Below are positions 33,412 through 41,296 of a stretch of 44,713 nucleotides of DNA, piece by piece. Both the position numbers and the translations under genes were made by a program. This DNA is from 2-02-FULL-48-14 sp041645035 (GTDB lineage: Bacteria; Patescibacteriota; Gracilibacteria; UBA1369; 2-02-FULL-48-14): contig JBAZQU010000009.1 of assembly GCA_041645035.1 (NCBI GenBank), positions 1-44,713 on the forward strand, written 5' to 3'. Each line of letters begins with the position of its first letter. Within the stretch, counting starts at the first letter, position 1. The notes below the pieces were generated by a model, which saw only the letters and a list, made by a program, of their open reading frames with translations, had not been told where the DNA came from and did not search any database.

Positions 33412-34239
33412 TTAACTTGAGAAATGGAGCCTGTCTCTTTGTGCCCGCGCTTTCAGGTTGATTGAATGTGCGATCACATGATGCTCTTTGCAAAGCGGGG
33501 CCAAATAATGTGGGTCGTGAAGGTGGCTGAGTGCAAAAATTTGAGTATGATGAAGCTGTTCTGCAGGTTTGTAGCAAGTTCGTATGGAACATTTGGTTCC
33601 GTGTTCTTTGCACACAACCCTCTTGATGCGAGCAGGGACATAGCGAGATTTTGCGGGCTTCATCTCTTCGCTGATTGCCTCTTTTTCTTCTGCAATTTCC
33701 ATTTCTCGCTTTCGCAGCAGTTCCAAAATGACCTCATTCACATTGATTCCCTTCTCTTGGAGTTCAAGGAGTTTTTCCATTACCTCCTCGCTGAGTTGCA
33801 AGTTGTGCCCGGGCACAGTTTTTACCTCGAATAGTGGCTTGAATAAGCCATTCTCGTCCGAACTTTTTTCATCCCTCACCAAAGTTTCCAGTGCATTCTT
33901 TGATAAAACTTTCACCGCCTCCGCCAATTCTTCTGCATTTTGCTCCGTTGCTATGGAGGCCACTCTCGCCAGTTTATTGATGCTCACCTCACCTTCTTCC
34001 AATAGTGTCCTCAAAACAGGCTTGTCACTGAACTTTTTTTCCAAATTCAAAACCCTCCGTACCTGTTCCTCACTCAGACCCGCCAGCTTAAAGGCAAATT
34101 CAAATACAGAGCCAAACCCTTTTTTCTCATAAAGTCGCCTGCGTGCCACCTCAGGAAGCAGCCCCATAAATTTCTGCCGCCACAGCAGCGCATTTCGTCC
34201 GTACATTAGGGCTTTTTCATACAATTCTTGGTCTGTCAT
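33412..34239 (-). CDS. HNH endonuclease-like protein, paralogue 2
   Basis: A 275-aa paralogue of the gene at 2230-3051, similar along the whole length: YGRNALLWRQKFMGLLPEV, KKGFGSVFEFAFKLAGLSEE, KGINVNEVILELLRKRE, and the HNH module (CSIRTCYKPAEQLHHTQ; HDPHYLAPLCKEHHVIAH). The extreme C-termini differ (INLKARAQRDRLHFSS here). Like copy 1 it faces a plus-strand gene tail-to-tail, ending 3 nt after the stop of the 1649-aa gene, and is followed by a plus-strand housekeeping gene (holA). Start at ATG 34239 by agreement of both copies. Confidence 0.85.
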   Translation of the reverse strand: MTDQELYEKALMYGRNALLWRQKFMGLLPEVARRRLYEKKGFGSVFEFAFKLAGLSEEQVRRVLNLEKKFSDKPVLRTLLEEGEVSINKLARVASIATEQNAEELAEAVKVLSKNALETLVRDEKSSDENGLFKPLFEVKTVPGHNLQLSEEVMEKLLELQEKGINVNEVILELLRKREMEIAEEKEAISEEMKPAKSRYVPARIKRVVCKEHGTKCSIRTCYKPAEQLHHTQIFALSHLHDPHYLAPLCKEHHVIAHSINLKARAQRDRLHFSS

Positions 34240-34268
34240 AATTTGAGGTGTTAGTGAATCTAAATTCT

Positions 34269-34344
34269 AGCAGAAAAACGCCTATTTAACAGGTTAAAAT
34301 ACCCATTTCCACGTGACAAAATGATAGGTGAGTGTATATTCACC
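34269..34344 (-). promoter_or_regulatory. Conserved upstream block of the HNH gene, copy 2
   Basis: Counterpart of 3080-3156. The dyads are GGTGA-N8-TCACC at 34327-34344 and a perfect TTTAAC-N2-GTTAAA at 34285-34298. The 29 nt between block and ATG are not conserved between copies, whereas the dyads are. Confidence 0.65.
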
Positions 34345-34406
34345 ATCCACACACTTTCCTCCACTATCCAACGATGCTTTGGCTTTCTTTCGCGGGCAAT
34401 AAACCC

Positions 34407-34412
34407 TAAAAT
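34407..34412 (+). promoter_or_regulatory. -10 hexamer TAAAAT of holA
   Basis: TAAAAT lies 6 nt before the holA ATG, the same spacing as in trpS and pyrG, predicting a leaderless mRNA. No good -35 is visible. Confidence 0.4.
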
Positions 34413-34418
34413 GGCTTT

Positions 34419-35390
34419 ATGAACAGCCAAAATCTCTTCCTCATGGTCGGTGAAGACAGCTTTTCCCTTCTCCAAGAAGTGAAGCGCTGGAAAGAAGCCT
34501 TTGTGGAAAAATACGGTGAGAGTGATTTGGAAGAACTGGATGGCGAATCGGCAAGCATTGAACAAATTATTGGTTCAATTTCCACACTGCCATTTCTATC
34601 TGAAAAACGCCTGGTAATTTTAAGAAATTTCCTCGGCAGTCAAAAGGCGGAAATCGCTAACGAACTCCTCCCCGCCATCGAAAAACTTCCCGAAACCACC
34701 GTACTCGTAATGGTGGAGTTAAAAGATCCCGACAAGCGCACCAGCATCTTTAAAAAAGTTTCCACTCTCGCCACGAATCGGCTTTTTCTAAAACCCAAAG
34801 GGATGCAGCTCGCTACTTGGGTTCAACGCCGGGCCGAGCAGTATCAAGGCAACTTGCGGAGCGAAACGGCGACTTACCTTGTCAGTGTTCTTGGCGACGA
34901 TCTCTTCGCCCTTGACCAGGAAGTTCAGAAACTCTGCCTCTACGCTCGCGACAAATCCATCACTCGGGAAATGATCGACGAGCTTGTCACCGGCAATGTC
35001 CAAAAATCCATCTTCACCCTCACCGATCAGTTAGCTCAAAAAAACTTTGCCGGCGCACTGGGCACAATAGAGCAACTCCAGGAACAAGGCGAGGACTCCG
35101 GACGCATTTTCTCCATGATTGTTCGCCAATTCAGACTTATTTTGGAAATGAAAGCACTCGGTGAACAAAATGTTCCGGCCTCCATGATGGCCCGCAAAAT
35201 GGGCGTGCACCCTTTTGTGGTGAGCAGCAGTCTCCGCTTCACCAAAAATTTCACCTACGACACCCTGCGCCACACTTTAGAAAAGTTCCTGGAACTCGAT
35301 CGTCGCCTCAAAACAGGCCTCATTCCACTAAAGCCTCGGGAGGAAGATCAGTATCTATTGGCAATTGAACGAATCTTATTGGGATGTTAA
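34419..35390 (+). CDS. holA: DNA polymerase III delta subunit (clamp loader)
   Basis: A 323-aa clamp-loader subunit that opens the beta sliding clamp. The family pattern is present: NLFLMVGEDSFSLLQEVKRW at the N-terminus (where the AAA+ P-loop is replaced by a GED/S motif), DLEELDGES, ISTLPFLSEKRLVILRNF (the clamp-binding element in the L-F region), TTVLVMVELKDPDKRTSIFK, and a C-terminal helical domain with EQLQEQGEDSGRIFSMIVRQ and LELDRRLKTGL. The length fits HolA. It is transcribed toward the SLH gene at 35416, 25 nt downstream. Confidence 0.9.
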   Translation: MNSQNLFLMVGEDSFSLLQEVKRWKEAFVEKYGESDLEELDGESASIEQIIGSISTLPFLSEKRLVILRNFLGSQKAEIANELLPAIEKLPETTVLVMVELKDPDKRTSIFKKVSTLATNRLFLKPKGMQLATWVQRRAEQYQGNLRSETATYLVSVLGDDLFALDQEVQKLCLYARDKSITREMIDELVTGNVQKSIFTLTDQLAQKNFAGALGTIEQLQEQGEDSGRIFSMIVRQFRLILEMKALGEQNVPASMMARKMGVHPFVVSSSLRFTKNFTYDTLRHTLEKFLELDRRLKTGLIPLKPREEDQYLLAIERILLGC

Positions 35391-35415
35391 ACTGAGCGGG
35401 AATTAACTCCATCCC

Positions 35416-38061
35416 ATGAACCACGCACCCTTTCAATGGATGAGCCGGGCCATACTTTTTGCCATGCTCACTTTTTCCATCTCCCCTTCCGCACTGGCCC
35501 TTGATCTCTCCGATATTGAAGGCCATGACTATGAAGATACCATCACGCTTCTCACGGAAGCAGGCATTATTAATGGTTATCCGGATGGCACGTATCAACC
35601 GGATCGTGAAGTGAACCGCGTTGAATTTTTAAAAATAGTTGTTGGAAGTGTCTTTGATGATATCGATACTGATGCCACAGATGACACATGTGATTTTAGC
35701 GATACAATTGAGGGAGAGTGGTACATCCCTTATTTGTGTCGGGCTGTTGATGAAGGCATTGTAAGAGGCTATGAAGATGGAACATTTAAGCCCGAACAAA
35801 CGGTGAATTTTGTTGAAGCCTCAAAAATTGCGACACTTGCTCACGGACAAGATCTCTCTGAAGACGGCAGCATGTGGTACGACGAGTACGTTACCTATGT
35901 ATCCGAGCATCTATTGATACCTCCAGATATTGATGCTTTGGATGCCTACCTCACTCGAGGGCAAGTGGCAGAATTACTTGGCCGTTATTATTTATTCGAT
36001 CAAGACGGGCTGAGTGCTTACTTGGCAGATCATGATTTTGATTACATGTTTTTTGACGCTGAAGGAGATATTTTGGTTCAAAAAGATGCGGCGCTTGTGG
36101 ATATCAATGATTACTTGGATGAAAGTACCTGGCTTACTTATACAAAGCTTTTTAAGAACTCCCTTGCAGTAAGTGAGGACGATTGGGATTTTACCGCTGA
36201 AACCGGCGATGGCACGGGTATTTTTACAAACTGGAATTACCTCGATTCCGATGGGCTCACGGTGGACATTGAAACCGATGAGGAAGGGACGTCTGTGAAT
36301 GTTGGAAATACTACAGATTACTCACTTAGTCTCACCGGATTTATTGATGCAATATTCCAAGATGAATCCTACGTCGAACTCAGTGATGACAGTGACTTCA
36401 CAGGGACAATGACCTATTCAGACGACAACATGCAGTATGATTGGAGTGAGGATCGCGTGAATGGCGATCCCAATTTTGACGATAGTTTCATCTGGACTGA
36501 TTCTGATAGCGACTCTTCGTATGTACGCAGTATCACGGATGGCGAGCCTACGGAATCTTTCATTTTAATGACTCCTGACATGGATTCCAGCGGCGGCGAT
36601 CAAACCGCTTTTGCTCAGGGCTTCCATTACGATGAAGGGTCCGGGGGCGTCCAAAGCTGGGCCTGGCAAAGTTCGGATGCTGAGGTAATGGTGGGTCAAA
36701 CAGCGGAAGATAACTACTACGAGGAGTTTCTTAGGTTCGGTCCCACCGATCAAGCGCTTATGACGCTTGAGTACGACCAAGAAAATGTAACGGAGTTATT
36801 TGGCTTCTCGAGCGATGATGGAAATTATATTTTGAATATGGATATGACGAATGACGATTTTGATGAAACCGTAACTTATGAATCGGATGAAATGGATATA
36901 AACACGGTGCTTTCAAACATGAATACCTTGGATGGGACGGTAACACTTTCTGACGATAGTGGTGAATCGGTGGCCATGACTTTTGTTGATGATGTGCTGA
37001 GTCAATTTACAGCCACTGTTCAGGATGGCACGGATGAAGTGAACGTTTCTTACTTCGTTGAGGGTGATAGTACTTATATTGCCGGGTTATTGACTACGGA
37101 AGGTATAAGTTATCCCCTATTTGATGGAGCGGGAATGCAGGGTTATGATGTTGCAGTTGCAACAGATGAGATTTTCGTGAATTCCAGTACTGTGATTCTT
37201 GCTTCGAACTTGATTGACCTGACCTTTTCCGGAGATGAGCTCCAAATCGATTGGGGCCATTCCGGAACGGATGAAGTCGAGTCGGGGAACCTGTCGTTTC
37301 AAGGCCTTTTGACAGACTTCAACTGGAATTTGGATTTGGGCAATAAAGCAGCTTACGATGAAGGTCTACAGTCCGCCAGCAGTTTCCAATGGTATAAAGG
37401 TTTTGAATTGGGATTGGATCCCGATCGACTGATTCAAGGACAGCAAACGGGTGGGGTGAAGGGAGAAGGAATCGAAAAAGATTGGACATTGGAGTTCGAT
37501 CCAGAAAATGCGGAACTCGATCAGAATATGAACATCAATAAAGATGGGTTTGAAAAAGACTTTGAAGCGAACATTTCTCTTGTAGATTACTGGTTGAGAC
37601 AACAGATGAAATTGAAGGGCGAGTTTAAGGGTATCGATGTGGACATTGATTCGGAGACCACGGTTGAAGACGGCGAAGTGAATGGTACGACAAACGTCCA
37701 TGCCAGCACCGATAACGTGGATGGAGAGTTTAATGTGGATTACGGCTCGGGGGAAAACATCAAAATTGACGGAAGTATTTTAATCAGTCCGTTGGGATCT
37801 CCTTGGAGGTTCAGAACCGACGTCTCAATTGATGGCAGCGATGTGACCGTAAAACCCACGTTTTCTATTCCCCTGGTGGATGACGGGAATATTGAAATTA
37901 ACCTCGGTCTTGGCGGGGAATTTGATACCAACGGAAAATCGCAAGGAAATGTGAACATCAATGTGCATGAAGAGGCACACGGCATTGATATCGGTGTGGG
38001 ATTGACTGTTGGAGAAAGCGGAGAACTTGGCGGACAAGTTGAAATTGGGCTTGGCTTTTAA
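35416..38061 (+). CDS. Large SLH-domain surface protein (881 aa) with an acidic beta-rich body
   Basis: It has a signal peptide (MNHAPFQWMSRAILFAMLTF through SPSALA), then SLH domains: 1 at about 33-80 (LSDIEGHDYEDTITLLTEAG, VNRVEFLKI), 2 at about 90-140 (CDFSDTIEGEWYIPYLCRAV, VNFVEASKI) and a degenerate third to ~195 (LTRGQVAELLGRYY). Residues ~200-600 are very acidic (many DD, DS, DE) with short beta segments. Residues ~700-881 show regularly alternating strands (EGVNGT-like turns; KIDGSILISPLG, GSDVTVKPTFSIPL, GNIEINLGLGGEF, GIDIGVGLTVGE, GQVEIGLGF) and end in Phe, like a barrel or beta-solenoid. Wall-anchored through SLH; the body's role is unknown. Confidence 0.85.
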   Translation: MNHAPFQWMSRAILFAMLTFSISPSALALDLSDIEGHDYEDTITLLTEAGIINGYPDGTYQPDREVNRVEFLKIVVGSVFDDIDTDATDDTCDFSDTIEGEWYIPYLCRAVDEGIVRGYEDGTFKPEQTVNFVEASKIATLAHGQDLSEDGSMWYDEYVTYVSEHLLIPPDIDALDAYLTRGQVAELLGRYYLFDQDGLSAYLADHDFDYMFFDAEGDILVQKDAALVDINDYLDESTWLTYTKLFKNSLAVSEDDWDFTAETGDGTGIFTNWNYLDSDGLTVDIETDEEGTSVNVGNTTDYSLSLTGFIDAIFQDESYVELSDDSDFTGTMTYSDDNMQYDWSEDRVNGDPNFDDSFIWTDSDSDSSYVRSITDGEPTESFILMTPDMDSSGGDQTAFAQGFHYDEGSGGVQSWAWQSSDAEVMVGQTAEDNYYEEFLRFGPTDQALMTLEYDQENVTELFGFSSDDGNYILNMDMTNDDFDETVTYESDEMDINTVLSNMNTLDGTVTLSDDSGESVAMTFVDDVLSQFTATVQDGTDEVNVSYFVEGDSTYIAGLLTTEGISYPLFDGAGMQGYDVAVATDEIFVNSSTVILASNLIDLTFSGDELQIDWGHSGTDEVESGNLSFQGLLTDFNWNLDLGNKAAYDEGLQSASSFQWYKGFELGLDPDRLIQGQQTGGVKGEGIEKDWTLEFDPENAELDQNMNINKDGFEKDFEANISLVDYWLRQQMKLKGEFKGIDVDIDSETTVEDGEVNGTTNVHASTDNVDGEFNVDYGSGENIKIDGSILISPLGSPWRFRTDVSIDGSDVTVKPTFSIPLVDDGNIEINLGLGGEFDTNGKSQGNVNINVHEEAHGIDIGVGLTVGESGELGGQVEIGLGF

Positions 38062-38077
38062 AAACAGCAAAGTAGTT

Positions 38078-39514
38078 TTAGCAGCCCATATACTTATCCG
38101 TTTCCCACTTGGAAACGCTAGTACGGAAGGATTCCCATTCGTTGAGCTTGGCGGTATAGAATTTTTGGAAAGTTTCTTCGCCCAGGACTCCCCGAATCAC
38201 TTCGTCCTTTTCAAGCTCATCAATAGCTTCCTTAAGGTTACCGGCCACTGTTCGAATCCCCAGCTTCTTCATCTGTTCGGGGCTGAGTTTCCAAATGTTT
38301 TCTTCCACCGGCGCAGGCGCTGCAAGTCCTTTCTTGATTCCATCCAGTCCGGCTGCGAGCATCACAGCAAATGCAAGATAAGGGTTAGCGGAAGGATCCG
38401 GACATCGAAGCTCAATACGAGCTCCCTTAGCGGCCACCGCAGGGCTGATGCGCGGAATGCGAATAAGAGCAGAGCGATTGCGTTGTCCCCAAGCGACATT
38501 CACGGGAGCCTCATAGCCCACTACCAAACGTTTGTATGAATTGACAGTCGGGTTCATCACGGCGTTCATGGCGCGAATATGCACGAGCTGTCCTGCGATG
38601 TAGCTTTGCGCAAGTGTGGAAATTCCGTAAGTCCCCGTTTCGTCGTAGAACTTGTTTACACCTTCCGATAGGGAGAAAAGCGATTGATGCACGTGCATTC
38701 CGCTTCCATTAACTCCAAACATGGGCTTCGGCATAAAAGTAGCATGTAAACCGTGCCTCTTGGCAACGGTCTTTAAAGTAAGTTTGAAGGAGATGGCGTC
38801 GTCAGCTGCGCGCAAAGCATTAGCATACTTTGAGTTGATTTCGTGTTGTCCGGCAGCCACCTCATGATGCATACGTTCCACTTCAACCCCCATTATATCC
38901 AACGCAAAAGCCATCTCACGACGAAGCGCCAATCCTTCATCCGTATTTTGATCAAAGTATCCGGCATTATCGTGTGGCGTGAGCGTAGGCTTTCCTTCGG
39001 CATCCGTTTTAAAGAGGAAAAATTCCAGCTCGGGACCCATAAAAGATTCGAATCCCAATTTTTTTGCTTCTTCCACTTGTCGGCGCAAAATGAAACGAGG
39101 GTCCCCTTCAAAAGGAGTTCCATCGGGGTTAAGTACGTCACAAATTAAACGTGCGGTCACATCTTTGGCTCCAAGTGTCCAAGGGAGCACCGCGAAAGTA
39201 TCGAGATCCGGCTTCAGAACCATGTCGGACTCGGAAATAGACATGAATCCAATGGATGATCCATCAAACCAAACATTGTTATCGATTCCGTCCTCCAATT
39301 TATGAACCGGCACGGTAACGACCTTAAGGACACCATTCATGTCGGTGAACTGCATGTCGACAAATCGCACACCATATTCCTCCACCATCTCCATAATCAT
39401 AAGCTTGGTGACGCTGGTACGAGGGTATCTGCTATACATGTGCTCGCGAGGAGTGGCTCGCACGGCATTTTGCGCGGAAGCCATTTGTTGTTGGATGGTG
39501 GCGGTAGGTGTCAT
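38078..39514 (-). CDS. glnA: Glutamine synthetase, type I
   Basis: Makes glutamine from glutamate, ammonia and ATP; it forms a dodecamer in the cytosol. Conserved marks: FDGSSIGFMSISESDM (beta-grasp/latch), MGPELEFFLF (metal site), EVAAGQHEINSKY, HATFMPKPMFGVNGSGMHVH, NPTVNSYKRLVVGYEAPV and RIELRCPDPSANPYLAFAVM. The region where GSI-beta enzymes carry the adenylylated Tyr reads VEENIWKLSPEQ, without Tyr, so this is a GSI-alpha-like enzyme not controlled by adenylylation. The ~30-residue N-terminal extension is Ala/Gln-rich. It faces the 881-aa SLH gene tail-to-tail with a 16-nt gap and is divergent from the TrmB-like regulator, a possible controller. Confidence 0.96.
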   Translation of the reverse strand: MTPTATIQQQMASAQNAVRATPREHMYSRYPRTSVTKLMIMEMVEEYGVRFVDMQFTDMNGVLKVVTVPVHKLEDGIDNNVWFDGSSIGFMSISESDMVLKPDLDTFAVLPWTLGAKDVTARLICDVLNPDGTPFEGDPRFILRRQVEEAKKLGFESFMGPELEFFLFKTDAEGKPTLTPHDNAGYFDQNTDEGLALRREMAFALDIMGVEVERMHHEVAAGQHEINSKYANALRAADDAISFKLTLKTVAKRHGLHATFMPKPMFGVNGSGMHVHQSLFSLSEGVNKFYDETGTYGISTLAQSYIAGQLVHIRAMNAVMNPTVNSYKRLVVGYEAPVNVAWGQRNRSALIRIPRISPAVAAKGARIELRCPDPSANPYLAFAVMLAAGLDGIKKGLAAPAPVEENIWKLSPEQMKKLGIRTVAGNLKEAIDELEKDEVIRGVLGEETFQKFYTAKLNEWESFRTSVSKWETDKYMGC

Positions 39515-39621
39515 AGGGTGAGGGGATTAAAGGTCACTCCCTTTTTAACAAGCCCCGGGAAACCAAGCAAGTGCGAATTACTGACCCTTTTTCTCCTGTT
39601 GCCAAGGCTTAACACCCCCTA

Positions 39622-39693
39622 TTGACCTTAGAAAATAAGCGGGCTATGCTGAAACCTTCAGCGGGGTGTCGAAAATTTCTACACATTAAAAGG
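39622..39693 (+). promoter_or_regulatory. Promoter and Shine-Dalgarno of the TrmB-like gene
   Basis: TTGACC (39622-39627) and TATGCT (39645-39650) with a 17-bp spacer. AAAAGGA (39687-39693) lies 8 nt before the ATG at 39702: the only clear Shine-Dalgarno sequence I found in the window. Confidence 0.65.
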
Positions 39694-39701
39694 AATTTAC
39701 A

Positions 39702-40451
39702 ATGAACCTTCAAAATGTTCTAACAAACGTTGGGCTCACACCCAAGGAATCTAAAGTTTATTTGGCCGCTTTGGAGTTGGGGCCCTCACCCGCCTCGGAC
39801 CTTGCCTTGCACGCCAAGCTCAACCGCGTGACTACCTATGATGTTTTGGAGAAACTTATCAAACGCAAATACATGAGCCGTGTGACTAAAAACCGCGTGA
39901 CTTATTTCACCGCCGTTGAGCCGGACATGCTTCGTATGGATTTTCGCAAAAAATACCTCGACTTCAAGGATATACTTCCCGACCTTCGCCGTCTGCACGG
40001 TAGCACTTACATCCCTCGCATCCGTTATTACGAAGGTATTGATGGTGTGAAAAAAGTCTACGCCGATACTTTGACTGCTAAAACCGAACTGCTCAATTAT
40101 GCCGACTCCAAGTCCATCCGCGAACACTGGCCCACTTATGATAAAGACTATGTGAACGAACGTGTGAAGCACCGCATTTATCTCCGTGGAATTGCCCCAC
40201 TCGACGAAGAAGGAAAACGAGTAGTGGCCGAGAATGAGAAGAGACATCGTGAAATCCGTCTGGTAAAAGCCGGTTCCTTTGCTTTTTCCAATGAAATCAA
40301 CATCTACGACGACAAAATTTCCATCGTTTCTTTTGGCAAAAAGGAGGTGGTGGGGATAATCATCGAAAGCTCCGAAATCGCCAACACTCAACGCGCCATT
40401 TTCATGATGGCCTGGGAATTTGCCGGCCAACCCGAACAAAGGGAGGATTAG
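39702..40451 (+). CDS. TrmB-family transcriptional regulator
   Basis: A 249-aa protein with an N-terminal winged helix (about 1-75): LTNVGLTPKESKVYLAALEL, ASDLALHAKLNRVTTYDVLE and LIKRKYMSRV, the TrmB/sugar-specific HTH pattern. The C-terminal part (about 90-240; RIRYYEGIDGVKKVYADTL and KISIVSFGKKEVVGIIIES) resembles the effector/PLD-like domain of short TrmB proteins common in CPR and archaea. TrmB proteins sense sugars or other small molecules. The gene is divergent from glnA, sharing a 187-bp intergenic region, so control of glnA or of itself is plausible but unproven. The stop overlaps the convergent coiled-coil gene by 4 nt. Confidence 0.88.
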   Translation: MNLQNVLTNVGLTPKESKVYLAALELGPSPASDLALHAKLNRVTTYDVLEKLIKRKYMSRVTKNRVTYFTAVEPDMLRMDFRKKYLDFKDILPDLRRLHGSTYIPRIRYYEGIDGVKKVYADTLTAKTELLNYADSKSIREHWPTYDKDYVNERVKHRIYLRGIAPLDEEGKRVVAENEKRHREIRLVKAGSFAFSNEINIYDDKISIVSFGKKEVVGIIIESSEIANTQRAIFMMAWEFAGQPEQRED

Positions 40452-40828
40452 GCGGCTACAGGTTCTTCCAACTTTTCCAGCCGTTTAACTATCGCATGCT
40501 TAAATTCGACATTTCCTTTCTGGTACTTTTCGAACTTTTCATCAAATTCTTCTCTGGTGATGAGATCTTTTATTGAATGCTGACTACTCACAGCCATAAC
40601 AATGACATGATCGAGCTTGGTATCGATTTCCCTGAAACGATCATCCATTTTTTTATTGACCGCTTTGAACTGCCCCTCCATCCTTTGATTCACTTCTTTG
40701 AATTTATCGTCCATCTTAGTGAACTGCCCCTCCATCCTTTGATTCACTTCTTTGAATTTATCGTCCATCTTAGTGAACTGCTCGTCCATCTTCTTGAGGA
40801 TTTGTACGCCTTGATCATCAGTGATCAT
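40448..40828 (-). CDS. Coiled-coil protein with internal repeats
   Basis: A 126-aa, almost wholly helical protein. Repeats of the type QFTKMDDKFKEVNQRMEG (about residues 17-70) give a strong heptad pattern, followed by FREIDTKLDHVIVMAV and a C-terminal helix EEFDEKFEKYQKG, ending RLEKLEEPVAA. Part of the repeat is encoded by a perfect-looking 54-bp tandem duplication (40667-40774). I start at ATG 40828 (MITDDQGVQILKKM) rather than at 40987, because the upstream part contains a repeat shared with the promoters of the recombinase and Bro-N genes. Such proteins occur near mobile genes in CPR; function unknown. Confidence 0.75.
   Translation of the reverse strand: MITDDQGVQILKKMDEQFTKMDDKFKEVNQRMEGQFTKMDDKFKEVNQRMEGQFKAVNKKMDDRFREIDTKLDHVIVMAVSSQHSIKDLITREEFDEKFEKYQKGNVEFKHAIVKRLEKLEEPVAA
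40667..40774 (-). repeat. Two tandem 54-bp units inside the coiled-coil gene
   Basis: Units start at 40667 and 40721 and each codes for 18 residues of coiled coil; partial copies continue on both sides. The two units look identical at the DNA level, implying recent duplication. Confidence 0.85.
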
Positions 40829-40882
40829 AATTTTGATGTTATAGATTAGGACTTCATACCCTAACGAATAAATTTTGAAAAA

Positions 40883-40905
40883 TCCTGACAAAAACCTTAA
40901 ATTTT
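40883..40905 (-). repeat. Degenerate copy of the recombinase-region 25-bp repeat
   Basis: TCCTGACAAAAACC is shared exactly with 43617-43641 and 44530-44554, followed by a similar AT-rich stretch. It lies about 55 nt upstream of the coiled-coil ATG in the same orientation, but the GACA of the presumed -35 and the TATAAT are lost. Confidence 0.6.
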
Positions 40906-40937
40906 CATACAATCCTTTGACAGCAGTTAAAAACCTT

Positions 40938-41153
40938 TCACCGAAGCCTTCCATTATTCGCATCCATCCTGCCAGCCCAGTAAGCACTGCGTTCAGCGAG
41001 TGAATACTTCTTCAATTTCTCTTCCCTCTTTACCAAAGCTTCCTTTCTAAAGTACTCATCCATAAGTCTATTCATCTCCTTAAGTTCTTTTTCATGGCAT
41101 GAAAAGTTAAAAGGACTTCCAAATATACTCGCCAAAAACCGGCCGTCAAACAT
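40938..41153 (-). CDS. Possible small protein (71 aa), uncertain
   Basis: An open frame with charged helical text (CHEKELKEMNRLMDEYFRKE, then KLKKYSLAERSAYWAGRMDA). An AAGGAG directly before an internal ATG (MNRLMDEYF, near 41080) could allow a 45-aa form. No family recognised. It lies between the coiled-coil gene and gatA on the same strand. It may be real because the composition looks protein-like, but chance cannot be excluded. Confidence 0.35.
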   Translation of the reverse strand: MFDGRFLASIFGSPFNFSCHEKELKEMNRLMDEYFRKEALVKREEKLKKYSLAERSAYWAGRMDANNGRLR

Positions 41154-41205
41154 TCACTGCCGTCAGCACTGGATGACAAACAAAACCACTCCCGGGAGTA
41201 AATTT

Positions 41206-41252
41206 TAACCTGCAAAATCACCGCCAACGGTGAATCCTAACCTGCAAAATCT
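41206..41252. repeat. Direct repeat pair around a small hairpin, downstream of gatA
   Basis: TAACCTGCAAAATC occurs at 41206-41219 and 41238-41251. Between them lies CACCG-CCAA-CGGTG. The palindrome CTCCCGGGAG stands just before (about 41189-41198). This ~140-bp gap between gatA and the small frame holds no gene. Confidence 0.55.
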
Positions 41253-41296
41253 ACCAGCCACTTTTTAAGAGTCTCTGTAGGGAGAGAGATAAAGTT

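Noticed and set aside
40829..40987. N-terminal extension of the coiled-coil protein
   Set aside because: The extra 53 residues are encoded by the degenerate promoter-type repeat and AT-rich leader; the internal ATG at 40828 gives a coherent helical protein.
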